Source of the DNA: Verrucomicrobiota bacterium
Lineage (GTDB): Bacteria; Verrucomicrobiota; Verrucomicrobiia; Opitutales; Opitutaceae
NCBI GenBank assembly: GCA_023416735.1
Contig: JAEZGX010000041.1
Coordinates: 259,524-323,523, forward strand
Reading direction: 5' to 3'
DNA length: 64,000 nt
Position 1 is the first letter of the stretch; each line of letters opens with the position of its first letter. A program made the translations under genes and the position numbers. The notes under the pieces were generated by a model. The model saw only the letters and a list, made by a program, of their open reading frames with translations. It was not told where the DNA came from and did not search any database. This document shows positions 46,181 to 55,607 of this stretch, one piece after another.

Positions 46181-47724
46181 AGAAACGCGTCCCGAAAAAA
46201 ATCACGGTCGCCCCCAGCCTCCTGGCCGCCGCCCTCCGCGCCCAAGCCGACGGCGTGTTCATCGCCGACGCCAGACCGTCCACCCGCGGTCTGCACATTA
46301 TTTTCGTCAACGATAGCTTCTGCGCCATGACCGGCCGCACCGCGCGCGAACTCGCCGGCAGCGCTCACGGCACGTTCCACGCCGATCCCGCCGACATCGA
46401 GCGGACCACCAAATGGCTCGACGGCGGCCGCGTCTCCCGTCCGCTCACCGGCGAAGGCTATCTCACCCGCAAGGACGGCGGCGCCATCTACGCGTCGTGG
46501 ACCTTCAGCCCCGTCTTCAACGCCCGCGGCCGCGCCTCCCACATCGTCGGCACTTACCGCGACACCACCGAAAAGCGTCGCCTCCAGGAAGCGCTCGTTC
46601 ACTCGCAACGGCTCGACGCCGTCGGCCGCCTCGCCGGTGGCGTCGCGCACGATTTCAACAATCTCCTCTCCGTCATCAACGGCTATTGCGAGATGCTCGC
46701 CGCGCAGCTCTCCGACCGCCCCCAAGCCCTCCGCGAGGTCCAGGAAATCCACAAATCCGGTCTCCGCGCCGCCACCCTCACCCGCCAGCTCCTTGCGTTC
46801 GGCCGCCGCCAGCCGATGGATGCCCGCGTCATCAACTTCAACCGCGTCGTCCGGGATAACGCCGAGATCCTCCGCCGCCTGATCGGCCACGCCGGCCGCC
46901 TCGAACTCGACCTCTCCAAAAAACTTTCCAACGTCCGCGCCGACCCCACCCAGTTTCAACAGGTCCTCCTCAATCTCGTCATCAACGCGCGCGACGCCCT
47001 GCGCGACCGCGGCTGTATCACGATCACCACGACCGACCGCGACATCAAACCCGGCCTCAACCGCCGCACCACCGACGTCCCGCCCGGTCATTACGTTTCG
47101 CTCTCCGTCTCCGACAACGGCACCGGCATGGACGCCGAGACGCAGAAACACCTCTTCGAACCTTTCTTCACCACCAAGCCCGAGGGCAAGGGCACCGGCC
47201 TCGGTCTCGCTCTCGTTTACGGCATCGTTCAACAAAGCAGCGGCTACATCAACGTCCGCAGCGTTCTCCTCGCCGGCTCGACCTTCGAAATCCTCCTTCC
47301 CGCCACCACCGAGCCCGAAGAATCGTCCGCGCCTCTCGCGCCGATCATGCCGCTCCCCGCCACCCGGGGACACGAAACGCTCCTCCTCGTCGAAGAAGAC
47401 GAAGTCGTCCGCAAGATGGTCGGAGGCATGCTCGCGGCCGACGGCTACAACGTCCTCGCCGCCGCCTCCGCCCGGGAAGCCGCCAAACGCGCCCGCGAAC
47501 ACTCCCGTCCCGCCCAACTGCTCATCGCCCCGCTCGAAAATGGCGGCGAAAAACTCGCTCGTCGCCTCGCTAAATCCAACCCCGCTCTCCGCGTCCTCGC
47601 GATCGGCCAATTCGACGCCCCCCTCGCCCTGCCCTGGCTCTCCGCGTCCCGTCAAACCACCCTCTCAAAACCTTTCGCCCTCAGCGAAATCCTTCGCAGC
47701 GTCCGAGCCCTCCTCGACGCCTGA
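46177..47724 (+). CDS. PAS hybrid sensor histidine kinase with degenerate receiver
   Basis: 515 residues from GTG 46177, overlapping the pdxH stop (GTGA). PAS domain about 20-132 (IFVNDSFCAMTGRTARELAG), HisKA with GGVAHDFNNLLSVI (His158), HATPase_c with NLVINARDAL, SDNGTGMDAETQKHLFEPFF and GKGTGLGLALVYGI. The C-terminal receiver (about 400-515) keeps the acidic pair VEEDE and Lys498 (LSKPF). The phospho-acceptor position in LLIAPLENGG is Ala451 instead of Asp. No membrane segments, so it is a cytoplasmic sensor. No response regulator gene is adjacent. Confidence 0.87.
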   Translation: MKKRVPKKITVAPSLLAAALRAQADGVFIADARPSTRGLHIIFVNDSFCAMTGRTARELAGSAHGTFHADPADIERTTKWLDGGRVSRPLTGEGYLTRKDGGAIYASWTFSPVFNARGRASHIVGTYRDTTEKRRLQEALVHSQRLDAVGRLAGGVAHDFNNLLSVINGYCEMLAAQLSDRPQALREVQEIHKSGLRAATLTRQLLAFGRRQPMDARVINFNRVVRDNAEILRRLIGHAGRLELDLSKKLSNVRADPTQFQQVLLNLVINARDALRDRGCITITTTDRDIKPGLNRRTTDVPPGHYVSLSVSDNGTGMDAETQKHLFEPFFTTKPEGKGTGLGLALVYGIVQQSSGYINVRSVLLAGSTFEILLPATTEPEESSAPLAPIMPLPATRGHETLLLVEEDEVVRKMVGGMLAADGYNVLAAASAREAAKRAREHSRPAQLLIAPLENGGEKLARRLAKSNPALRVLAIGQFDAPLALPWLSASRQTTLSKPFALSEILRSVRALLDA

Positions 47725-47765
47725 TCCGTCGCTCAAGCCCCTGCGCCCTCCCATTTTCGCCTCCA

Positions 47766-48974
47766 ATGCTTCGCCTCCTCCTTTCCGCCGTCGCTTTCTT
47801 CACCGCCACCCTCGCGCTCGCCGCGAATGAACAAAAGTGGGTCGCCTCCTGGGTCTCCGCCCAACAACTCGTCGAACCTCACAATCTCCCGCCCGCCCCC
47901 GGCCTCACCGACCGCACGCTCCGCCAAATCATCCAACCTTCCCTCGCCGGCAATCGCCTCCGTCTCGCTTTCTCCAACGCCTACGGCGAAGCGCCCGTTC
48001 GCATCACCGCGGCCCACGTTGCCCGCTCCGCCGGCGGCTCCGCCATCGTCGCCGACACCGACACCGCGCTCACTTTCAACGGCTCGCCCGAGGTCACCAT
48101 CCTCCCCGGCACGATGATGTTCACCGACGATGTCGCCTTCGACGTCGCTCCATCCGTCAACCTCGCCGTCAGTATCCATGTTGCGGATATCCCGCAAAAC
48201 CTCACCGGTCACCCCGGCTCGCGCACCGGCTCCTTCATCGTTCCGGGCAACGCCGTCTCCGCCGCCGATTTCACCGACCCCGTCCGCACCGAACGCTGGT
48301 ATCTCCTCGCCTCGCTCGAGGTCTTCGCCGACGCCCAAGCTTCCGCCATCGTCATCCTGGGCGATTCGATCACCGATGGACGCGGCTCCACCACCGATCA
48401 AAACAACCGCTGGCCCAATAACCTCGCTCGCCGCCTCCACGCGAATCCCGCCACCGCTAACATTTCCGTGCTCAACCAGGGCGCCGGCGGCGGTCGCGTC
48501 CTGCGGGACGGCCTCGGCACCAGCGCCCTCGGTCGTTTCGACCGCGACGTCATCGCCATCCCCGGCGTCCGCTGGCTCATCATCTTCGAAGGCGTCAACG
48601 ATCTCGGCACCGCCGTCGGCGCTCGCGCCAACGGCCAGCCTCACGCCACCGCCGCCGATCTCATCGCCGCCTACCAACAAATGATCACCCGCGCTCGTGC
48701 CCACGGCATCAAAGTCATCGGCGCCACGATCATGGCCTTCTCCGGTTTCACCAGCTACGACACTCCCGAAAGCGAAGCCGACCGCCAGGCCGTCAACGAC
48801 TGGATCCGCCACAGCGGCGCCTTCGACGGCGTGATCGATTTCGACGCCATCACGCGCGACCCCAGCACCCCTTCCAAACTTTCCGCCGCCGTCGACGGCG
48901 GCGATCACCTGCACCCGTCCGCCGAAGGCTACCGCCTCATGGCCGACGCCATCGACCTCTCCCTTTTTAGGTAA
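47766..48974 (+). CDS. Secreted SGNH/GDSL-family esterase
   Basis: 402 residues. Signal peptide ends near LALA-ANEQK. An N-terminal beta domain (about 25-180: WVASWVSAQQLVEPHNLPP, LRLAFSNAYGEAPVRITAAH) is followed by the hydrolase domain with VILGDSITDGRGSTTDQNNR (Ser201), GAGGGRVL (Gly block), FEGVNDLG (Asn block) and DGGDHLHPSAEGYRLMADA (Asp/His). The architecture is that of extracellular GDSL esterases of plant-matter degraders. Substrate unknown. Confidence 0.85.
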   Translation: MLRLLLSAVAFFTATLALAANEQKWVASWVSAQQLVEPHNLPPAPGLTDRTLRQIIQPSLAGNRLRLAFSNAYGEAPVRITAAHVARSAGGSAIVADTDTALTFNGSPEVTILPGTMMFTDDVAFDVAPSVNLAVSIHVADIPQNLTGHPGSRTGSFIVPGNAVSAADFTDPVRTERWYLLASLEVFADAQASAIVILGDSITDGRGSTTDQNNRWPNNLARRLHANPATANISVLNQGAGGGRVLRDGLGTSALGRFDRDVIAIPGVRWLIIFEGVNDLGTAVGARANGQPHATAADLIAAYQQMITRARAHGIKVIGATIMAFSGFTSYDTPESEADRQAVNDWIRHSGAFDGVIDFDAITRDPSTPSKLSAAVDGGDHLHPSAEGYRLMADAIDLSLFR

Positions 48975-49017
48975 GAACCGCCAGCTGTGAGAGGGGCCTC
49001 ACGCCCGGACAAAATAA

Positions 49018-49075
49018 ATCGTTCTCGTAATCGTTCTCTTTCTCGTTCTCGCCCCATCGATCGAACGAGAACGAG
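49018..49075. repeat. Palindromic GTTCTCGTAATCGTTCTC repeat
   Basis: CGTTCTCGTAATCGTTCTC then TTTCTCGTTCTCG, a spacer CCCCATCGA, then TCGAACGAGAACGAG as inverted arm. It lies between the convergent esterase and DUF2254 genes. The same family is at 53966-54011. Confidence 0.7.
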
Positions 49076-49095
49076 TCAGAGCCCCTCGTCTCCCC

Positions 49096-50412
49096 TCACT
49101 CACCGCCGACCGCAACGCGCTCTTTTCCAATAGCCGCCACAAAGCGTTCGATCTCGGCACTCACGTGCTCGTCGCCCGTGCGATGTCCACGGTGGATCTC
49201 GCCGGCGAAGGCCTGAATATCGCGCCGATGCATCGAGTCGGCGCACGCCGCGACCTGATGCAGCATCTTCATCACCTGGCGGACGATCGCCGGATTATCT
49301 CCGCCGCAATGGATGATCTGCGAAAAGGCGCGTCGCAGCAGTCGCCCCATGGAGGTGGGCACGAGGAAAACCCGAGGCGAACCACGCTCATCGCGCAACA
49401 GCGGCTCGGGCCAGGTGACTGAAGCCAGCCGAGAGAGCGCGCCCCCGAGGCGGTTGATGCACGCGATCGCTGTGAACGGATCGTTGGTCCCCGGCGACAG
49501 CGCGCGCACCGCGATCTCCGCGAGTTGGTCGAGGGGGAATTCCAGATCCTGCTCGTTCGTGCGCTGCGTGCCGACGACCACGGCGTCGCGCGCATCGCCC
49601 ACCGCGTTGCTCGCCTTGACCGAATCTTTTCCCGCGAGCCGCAGCAGCAGCGAGCCCCGGCTGATGTAATCGCCCGGCGCGATTTCAAGGTGCACCGTGC
49701 CATCAAGCCGATCCGCGATCTCGAGCAGCTCCTCGTGAGAAAGTGCCTGCACATAGCCCGCGATCTCGCTCGTCACGAGCACGCCGCCTGAAAGCTTCGC
49801 GGTTGAAACGGACTCCTTCCCCCGCGGCTGCTTCTCACCCACCGCAATGAAGTGCTCGATAAGAGCATCGAGGTCGTGGCCGACGCCCGCCGTCAACGTG
49901 GACACCTGGATCGCGCGCGCCACGTGGTGAATGAAAAAGATCAATACTCCGATCGTCACCACGCCCAGGCCGAGCGCGCCGGCAATCGCCGTGTGCGGAA
50001 TATCGCTGCCGTCCGCTTCGCTGCCCACCGTCCGAAGCACGAGCAGGCAATACAGGTAAGTGGCGGCAAAGGTGCCAAGCACGAGCTGGCTCGCTCGATC
50101 GCGCATGAAGTTTCGCAGCAACCGCGGACCGTAGTTCGACGACGCGAAAGAAAGCGCCAGAATGGTGATCGAGAAAATCACCCCCGCCAGGGTGATCGTC
50201 GATGAAGCGATCGTGGACAAAAGCTCGCGCGCGCCTTCGGCCGTGTTGACGTCGATCCACCGCCGCCAGGTCTCGTAACCATGGGGTGCCCCGGTGCGAT
50301 CATACGCAACCACGAGCAGCGCCGCCGCCGCCCCCGCCGCGCACATGAGCCCAGGCACAAACCAGTAGGTCGCGAAAAGCTTTCCATTCAGGTTGAGCAG
50401 CTTGGTTTTCAT
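49096..50412 (-). CDS. DUF2254 predicted membrane protein
   Basis: 438 residues from ATG 50412 (MKTKLLNLNGKLFATYWFVP). Four membrane helices in the first 180 residues (FVPGLMCAAGAAAALLVVAY, SSTITLAGVIFSITILALSF, LVLGTFAATYLYCLLVLRTV, ALGLGVVTIGVLIFFIHH). FASSNYGPRLLRNFMRDR and ARALSPGTNDPFTAIACINR are typical of the family. The C-terminal half is soluble. Function unknown. Confidence 0.88.
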   Translation of the reverse strand: MKTKLLNLNGKLFATYWFVPGLMCAAGAAAALLVVAYDRTGAPHGYETWRRWIDVNTAEGARELLSTIASSTITLAGVIFSITILALSFASSNYGPRLLRNFMRDRASQLVLGTFAATYLYCLLVLRTVGSEADGSDIPHTAIAGALGLGVVTIGVLIFFIHHVARAIQVSTLTAGVGHDLDALIEHFIAVGEKQPRGKESVSTAKLSGGVLVTSEIAGYVQALSHEELLEIADRLDGTVHLEIAPGDYISRGSLLLRLAGKDSVKASNAVGDARDAVVVGTQRTNEQDLEFPLDQLAEIAVRALSPGTNDPFTAIACINRLGGALSRLASVTWPEPLLRDERGSPRVFLVPTSMGRLLRRAFSQIIHCGGDNPAIVRQVMKMLHQVAACADSMHRRDIQAFAGEIHRGHRTGDEHVSAEIERFVAAIGKERVAVGGE

Positions 50413-50503
50413 TCCGCCATCGCCGTTATCCGGCCGGCGCGGATCGAGACAGCCGGTCCCCACCTTTGCTCCGGGTGTTCGTAGTCCGTTGTCCCTCCCC
50501 TCC

Positions 50504-52387
50504 TCACTCCTCCCTCACCACGCGATAAATCGCCCCATTCGGCCGATTGATCACCACATAGGGAAATCCATCCGGCCCCGACACCACGTCGCGAATCCGC
50601 CCGTGTCCCTTGAAGAGCACTTCTTCTCCAACCGCGCGCGCGCCTTCCATCCGCACCAGCCGAAGCTCCTGCGCACCCAAACTCGCGACCAGCAAATGCC
50701 CGTTCCACTCGGGGAATGCATCGCCGTGATAAAACGCGATCTGTGACACCGCAATCGACGGCGTCCAATGATGCACCGGCGGCTCCGTCCCTTCACGATA
50801 CGGACTCTCCGCCAGCTGCGTGCCGTCGTAGTTGATCCCAAACGTCGCCAGCGGCCACCCGTAGTTCACGCCGCCTCGCACGAGATTGAGTTCATCGCCG
50901 CCCCGCGGCCCATGCTCCGCCGACCACACGGTCCGCGTTTTCGCGTTCAGCGTCATCCCTTGCGGATTCCGATGCCCGAAACTCCAGATCGTCGGCAACG
51001 CGTCGGCCCTGCCCGCAAAAGGATTATCCTCCGGCACGCGGCCATCTTCATGCACGCGATGGATCTTTCCAAACGGACGGCTCAGGTCCTGCGCGAGCTG
51101 CATCATCGTCCGATCGCCGACCGAGAAATAGAGATACCCATCGAGCAAAACCATCCGCCCGCCAAAGTGCGCGTAAGCCGTCGTATAAAATTCCGGGTCC
51201 GCCCGATAAATATCCTGCTGATCGACCCAGCGCCGCGCGGCGATCCGCCCCCGCACGATCCGCGTCATCGTCGCATTTTCTCCGCCCTCGCCCGACCCCA
51301 CGTCCGCGAACGCCAAATACAACCAGCCATTCTTCGCGTAATCCGGATGCGGCAGCACCCCGAATAATCCACCTTGCACACGATCCCACACCGCCGGCGT
51401 CCCAACGATCGGCTCTGCCGGCTGCCCTTCCGCGATCCGCAACAACTGACCGTTTTTCTGCGAAACGATCATGCTGCCATCCGGCAAAAACGTCATCGCC
51501 CAGATCTCCGACGGCGCCTCCGCCACGCGCTCGAGTCGAAACGTATATCCACCCGCCGAACACATCCCCGCCGCCCCGCCAAACGTCGCACTCACGCCGT
51601 CATTTTCTCCCTGCTCCCCGCTCAACCTAAACCGGTCGAGATTGAAAATCCCTCCGCCGTCCACGCCGTAGATCACCAGCGTGTGCTTCCCTTTCAACTC
51701 GCGCGCGAGTCCGATCCGCCGCGTGCGAAACTCCTCCCAGCCTCCCGTCGAAGACGTATTCGCTTCGCCGAGATTAATCCGCTCGCCCAATCCGCTGCGA
51801 TCCACCGCCAGCACCGCAAACCGGCCCGGTTCATCCATGCCGCGCGCATAATCGAGCTCGATGCTGCGGACGCCCGTGAAATCCACGTCGTCGTAAGCCA
51901 ACGCACTCATCCCGCCGAAATAACCAATATAGCGACGCCGCGGCTCCGCCTCCGTCTGCACGATGTGATAGCCCGACGACGTCGCCGGATTCAGCCACTC
52001 CGCCTCGATCACCGCGCCCGCCGCCCGCGCCGGTCGCCGTGCCTCACGCTCGAATTCCTCGCGGATCAACTTCACCAGGCCGCCGATCTCTTCATCCGAC
52101 AACGCCCCGCCAAACGCCGGCATCGCCCCGCCTCCCGCCCCGTCGCGAATAATCCGCGCCAACGCCTCGTCGCCGCTCGCCACCGCGCTCGATTGCACGA
52201 GCGCCGTCCCCGTTCCGCCACGCATCTCCGCCCCGTGACACGACGCACACAGCGCCGCATAACGCTCTCGCGCCGCTTCCACCGCCTCCGCTTGCACGAC
52301 ACCGAACGCCACGAGCCCAATCATCGCCACCACCGGCCACGCCCGCCGCCGCCGCGCGTCCCGCTCCTCGAAGTCATGTGTATTCAT
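50504..52387 (-). CDS. Secreted cytochrome c / carbohydrate-binding / PQQ-type sugar dehydrogenase fusion
   Basis: 627 residues from ATG 52387 (MNTHDFEERDARRRRAWPVV). A membrane/signal segment (VVAMIGLVAFGVVQAEAV) is followed by a cytochrome c domain with CASCH as haem motif and GGAMPAFGGALSDEEIGGLV as axial Met region. Residues about 120-260 look like a CBM6-type beta-sandwich (GVRSIELDYARGMDEPGRFA, KHTLVIYGVDGGGIFNLDRF). The last 340 residues are a GSDH/Asd beta-propeller (FGVLPHPDYAKNGWLYLAFA, SFGHRNPQGMTLNAKTRTVW, EHGPRGGDELNLVRGGVNYG). It would oxidise an aldose in the periplasm and pass electrons through its own haem. PQQ synthesis genes are not in the window. Confidence 0.85.
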   Translation of the reverse strand: MNTHDFEERDARRRRAWPVVAMIGLVAFGVVQAEAVEAARERYAALCASCHGAEMRGGTGTALVQSSAVASGDEALARIIRDGAGGGAMPAFGGALSDEEIGGLVKLIREEFEREARRPARAAGAVIEAEWLNPATSSGYHIVQTEAEPRRRYIGYFGGMSALAYDDVDFTGVRSIELDYARGMDEPGRFAVLAVDRSGLGERINLGEANTSSTGGWEEFRTRRIGLARELKGKHTLVIYGVDGGGIFNLDRFRLSGEQGENDGVSATFGGAAGMCSAGGYTFRLERVAEAPSEIWAMTFLPDGSMIVSQKNGQLLRIAEGQPAEPIVGTPAVWDRVQGGLFGVLPHPDYAKNGWLYLAFADVGSGEGGENATMTRIVRGRIAARRWVDQQDIYRADPEFYTTAYAHFGGRMVLLDGYLYFSVGDRTMMQLAQDLSRPFGKIHRVHEDGRVPEDNPFAGRADALPTIWSFGHRNPQGMTLNAKTRTVWSAEHGPRGGDELNLVRGGVNYGWPLATFGINYDGTQLAESPYREGTEPPVHHWTPSIAVSQIAFYHGDAFPEWNGHLLVASLGAQELRLVRMEGARAVGEEVLFKGHGRIRDVVSGPDGFPYVVINRPNGAIYRVVREE

Positions 52388-52489
52388 GCAGGAAAATCCT
52401 CCATCCACTTTCCCAGATTCTCTTCCCCCACAACAGAGCCACTCCCACGCATTTTCCATGGAGCCACTTCCCTCAGGCTCTGCGCTCGC

Positions 52490-53908
52490 TCATCGATCCT
52501 TCGTTTTTTTCTGAATCACCATCGCAAGCCTCCGCACGCCTTCCCGAATTTCCTCCAAACTCAGCGCGCCAAATCCCAGCAGCGCTCCCTCCGCGTCCCT
52601 CCTCTTCACCAGCGCATAATCGCCCGCCGTATCGAATCTCACGCCCGCTTCCGCACACCGCGCCCGCAGCGCCGCCGTCAACGCGACTCCGCGAAACCGC
52701 GCCACAAGATGCAGCCCCGTCGAGTTCCCCGAGATCGTCACGTCCTCGCCAAAATACTCCCGCAACGCCGCGCACAGGGTCTTCATCTTGCGCGCATAAA
52801 CGCGTTTCATCCGCGCCACGTGACGCTCGAAATGCCCTTCGCGCATCAGCTCCGCCACCGCTGCATGCAGCACGCGCGATCCCGCCAGATACAGCGGCCG
52901 CAACATCCTCACCATCTCCGCCGCCATGTCCGGCGGCAGCACCAAATACCCGAGCCGCATCGCCGGCGCGAGGCTCTTGCTGAATGTCCCCAAATGAATC
53001 ACCCGCTCCGGATCGAGCCGGCACAACGAGCTCACCGGCGCCCCCGCAAACCGGAACTCGCTGTCGTAATCATCCTCCACCACGAACAAATCGTGCCGCC
53101 GCGCGTAACGCAGCAGCGCCAGCCGGCGCGCAATCGGCAGCGTTCCGCCGAGCGGAAATTGATGCGAGGGCGACACGAACACGAAGCTCGCCGCCGGGTT
53201 CGCCGGCAACGCGTCCACGACTAATCCCTGCTCGTCCGCGCGCACCGGCCGCACGCGAATCCCGCATTGCTCGAGCGTCCGCGGCACAAAGCTCACCACC
53301 GGATCCTCCACCAACGCCGCCGCCCGCCGCGATCGAAAGAAAAGTCCGAGCAACGCAATCCCGTGCGTGCTCCCTTGGGTGAGCACCACCTGACTCGCCA
53401 CACAACGAATCCCCTTCACCCGTCCGAGATGCGCCGCGATCTCCTCGCGCAGCGACTGCAGGCCCGCCGCTTCATCATAGCTCCAAATTTCCGACGAACT
53501 GTGAAACCCCACCTGACGCATCGCGCGCAGCCACCGCGCTCGCGGAAACGCACTCAAATCCGGAATCCCGCAGCGAAACTCGATCGTCCCTTCCGCCGGC
53601 GTTCCGGGTAGCGGCGCCGCCGCGCGCCGCTTGGGCTGCTGCCTCAGCGGCATGCTCGCGGGCAACTCGAGCCGCGCCACAAACGTGCCGCTCCCTCGCC
53701 TCGTCTCCAAATACCCTTCCGCCTGCAATTGCTCGAACACTTCGACCGCGATGTTGCGCGCGATGCGCAACTCCTCCGCGAGCGCGCGCGACGACGGCAG
53801 CCGCTCCCCCGCGCGCAACTCCCCGCCCAGAATGCGCGACACGAGTTGATCGTAAAGCTGCTGGGTCAGTGACGCAGATCGGTTCCGATCAAGATCGAGC
53901 CACAACAC
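52490..53908 (-). CDS. MocR-type GntR/aminotransferase regulator (PdxR-like)
   Basis: 472 residues if started at GTG 53908 (VLWLDLDRNRSASLTQQLYD); the start is uncertain but this matches the usual MocR N-terminus. GntR winged helix: QLVSRILGGELRAGERLPSS, RALAEELRIARNIAVEVFEQ, LQAEGYLETRRGSGTFVA. The aminotransferase-like part has VVEDDYDSEFRF and the PLP-lysine segment HLGTFSKSLAPAMRLGYLVL. Regulators of this type often control PLP synthesis or amino-acid transport genes. pdxH lies about 6 kb away on the other strand, not adjacent, so a link is only possible. Confidence 0.87.
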   Translation of the reverse strand: MLWLDLDRNRSASLTQQLYDQLVSRILGGELRAGERLPSSRALAEELRIARNIAVEVFEQLQAEGYLETRRGSGTFVARLELPASMPLRQQPKRRAAAPLPGTPAEGTIEFRCGIPDLSAFPRARWLRAMRQVGFHSSSEIWSYDEAAGLQSLREEIAAHLGRVKGIRCVASQVVLTQGSTHGIALLGLFFRSRRAAALVEDPVVSFVPRTLEQCGIRVRPVRADEQGLVVDALPANPAASFVFVSPSHQFPLGGTLPIARRLALLRYARRHDLFVVEDDYDSEFRFAGAPVSSLCRLDPERVIHLGTFSKSLAPAMRLGYLVLPPDMAAEMVRMLRPLYLAGSRVLHAAVAELMREGHFERHVARMKRVYARKMKTLCAALREYFGEDVTISGNSTGLHLVARFRGVALTAALRARCAEAGVRFDTAGDYALVKRRDAEGALLGFGALSLEEIREGVRRLAMVIQKKTKDR

Positions 53909-53965
53909 GCACCCAACCCCAACGCATCCCTTCCCCCAAAGCAACGCCGCGACCGCCAATCCAAA

Positions 53966-54011
53966 CGTTCTCGTAATCGTTCTCGCCGAATTGAACGAGA
54001 ACGAGAACGAG
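53966..54011. repeat. Palindromic GTTCTCGTAATCGTTCTC repeat, second copy
   Basis: Arm GTTCTCGTAATCGTTCTCG, spacer CCGAATT, arm GAACGAGAACGAGAACGAG. It sits in the 280-bp divergent gap between the MocR and AlgI-like genes. A degenerate TTGAAGCTCGGCCCTTGGA tract follows; otherwise nothing is visible there. Confidence 0.75.
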
Positions 54012-54188
54012 GGGCGTTCTCTTCATCTTGAAGCTCGGCCCTTGGAACTTCCCCCGACCCGCCCCTTCCGGCTTTCGCCCTTACTCCATCGGCCACCCGC
54101 CTCCGGGCCGACCGACCAAGAGCGCAATCGCGCCACTTCCGGTAATCTCGCCGGCTTTCCCGCAGCACCTCCAACCTGAGCCACCCCC

Positions 54189-55607
54189 ATGCTCTTCAAT
54201 TCCCTCACCTTCGTCGTGTTCTTCTGCGTCGTCGTCGGCGCTTACTGGACCCTCCGCTCGTGGGAAACGCGCAAGAATCTCCTCCTTGTCGCTTCCTACG
54301 TTTTCTACGGCACGTGGAATCCTCCCTTCGCCGCGCTGCTCTTCGCCACCACCGCGCTCGATTACTACCTCGCCGCGCGTATCCATTCTTCCGGCACGCC
54401 CCGCACGCGCCGCGCCTGGCTCATCGCCAGTCTCGTCAGCAACCTGAGCATGCTCGGGTTTTTCAAATACGGGAACTTCCTCCTCGAAAATACCAAGTGG
54501 GCGCTCGCGCAGATCGGCATCAACTACCAGCCGCCCCACCTCGATCTCTTCCTCCCGATCGGGATCTCGTTCTACACGTTCCACTCGCTCTCCTACACCC
54601 TCGACGTTTATCGCGGCATGCAACCCACGCGCTCGCTGCGCGACTTCACGCTCGCCGTCTCCTTCTTCCCGCAACTCGTCGCCGGCCCGATCGTCCGTGC
54701 CGCCGATTTCCTCCCGCAAGCCGCCCAACCGCCCGCATGGAGTAGCAGCCGTTTCATCTGGGGTCTGCTGCTGATGACCCTCGGCCTCTTTGAAAAAACC
54801 GTCCTCGCCGACACGATGCTCGCCGCCTCCGCCGAAAAGGTCTTCGCCTACGGCGGTCCCCTCGCCGGGCTCGACGCCTGGACCGGCGTCCTCGCCTTCT
54901 CCGGCCAGATTTTCTTCGACTTCGCCGGCTACTCCACCTGCGCCATCGGCGCCGCGCTCTGCCTCGGCTTCCATCTCAAGGACAACTTTCGCTTCCCCTA
55001 CGCCGCAGTCGGCTTCTCCGATTTCTGGCGCCGCTGGCACATCTCGCTGTCCACGTTTCTCCGCGACTACCTCTACATTCCGCTCGGCGGCAATCGCGCC
55101 GGCGTCGTTCGCGCCGCGTTGAACCTCATGATCGTGATGTTCATCGGCGGTCTCTGGCACGGCGCCGCGTGGACGTTCGTCGTGTGGGGTATCATCCACG
55201 GACTCTGCCTTGTATTGGAACGGGTGTTACGCGCTATCTTCAAGGACGCCGCCTGGCCCCACACCTTCGGCATCCAACTCCTCCTCGGACTCGGCACCTA
55301 CGCCGCCGTGTGTTTCGCGTGGGTCTTCTTCCGCGCCGCGGATTTTCCCACCGCCACGCGTCTCGTGATGGCAATGAGCGGACAACTCCCTACCGGCGAC
55401 GCCATCCTCCCCTCGCGCGAAATCCTTCAAGTCGCGCTCGTCACCTCCGGCCTTCTGGTCGCCCACGCGCTGCTCCGCAACACCACCATGGAAGCCGTCG
55501 TGTCGCGCACACCCCGCTGGCTCCTCGCGAGCACGTGGTCGGTCATGATTTTCGGCATCATTCTCACCCAAGGAAACGGCAATGCATTCATCTACTTCCA
55601 ATTCTGA
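54189..55607 (+). CDS. MBOAT-family O-acyltransferase (AlgI-like)
   Basis: 472 residues, polytopic. MLFNSLTFVVFFCVVVGAYW at the N-terminus, LFLPIGISFYTFHSLSYTLD, FFPQLVAGPIVRAADFLPQA, DFWRRWHISLSTFLRDYLYI and the catalytic His in GGLWHGAAWTFVVWGIIHG define the family. AlgI-type proteins move acyl groups across the inner membrane for polysaccharide O-acetylation. It overlaps the next gene by 26 bp, which encodes an SGNH-like partner. Confidence 0.93.
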   Translation: MLFNSLTFVVFFCVVVGAYWTLRSWETRKNLLLVASYVFYGTWNPPFAALLFATTALDYYLAARIHSSGTPRTRRAWLIASLVSNLSMLGFFKYGNFLLENTKWALAQIGINYQPPHLDLFLPIGISFYTFHSLSYTLDVYRGMQPTRSLRDFTLAVSFFPQLVAGPIVRAADFLPQAAQPPAWSSSRFIWGLLLMTLGLFEKTVLADTMLAASAEKVFAYGGPLAGLDAWTGVLAFSGQIFFDFAGYSTCAIGAALCLGFHLKDNFRFPYAAVGFSDFWRRWHISLSTFLRDYLYIPLGGNRAGVVRAALNLMIVMFIGGLWHGAAWTFVVWGIIHGLCLVLERVLRAIFKDAAWPHTFGIQLLLGLGTYAAVCFAWVFFRAADFPTATRLVMAMSGQLPTGDAILPSREILQVALVTSGLLVAHALLRNTTMEAVVSRTPRWLLASTWSVMIFGIILTQGNGNAFIYFQF

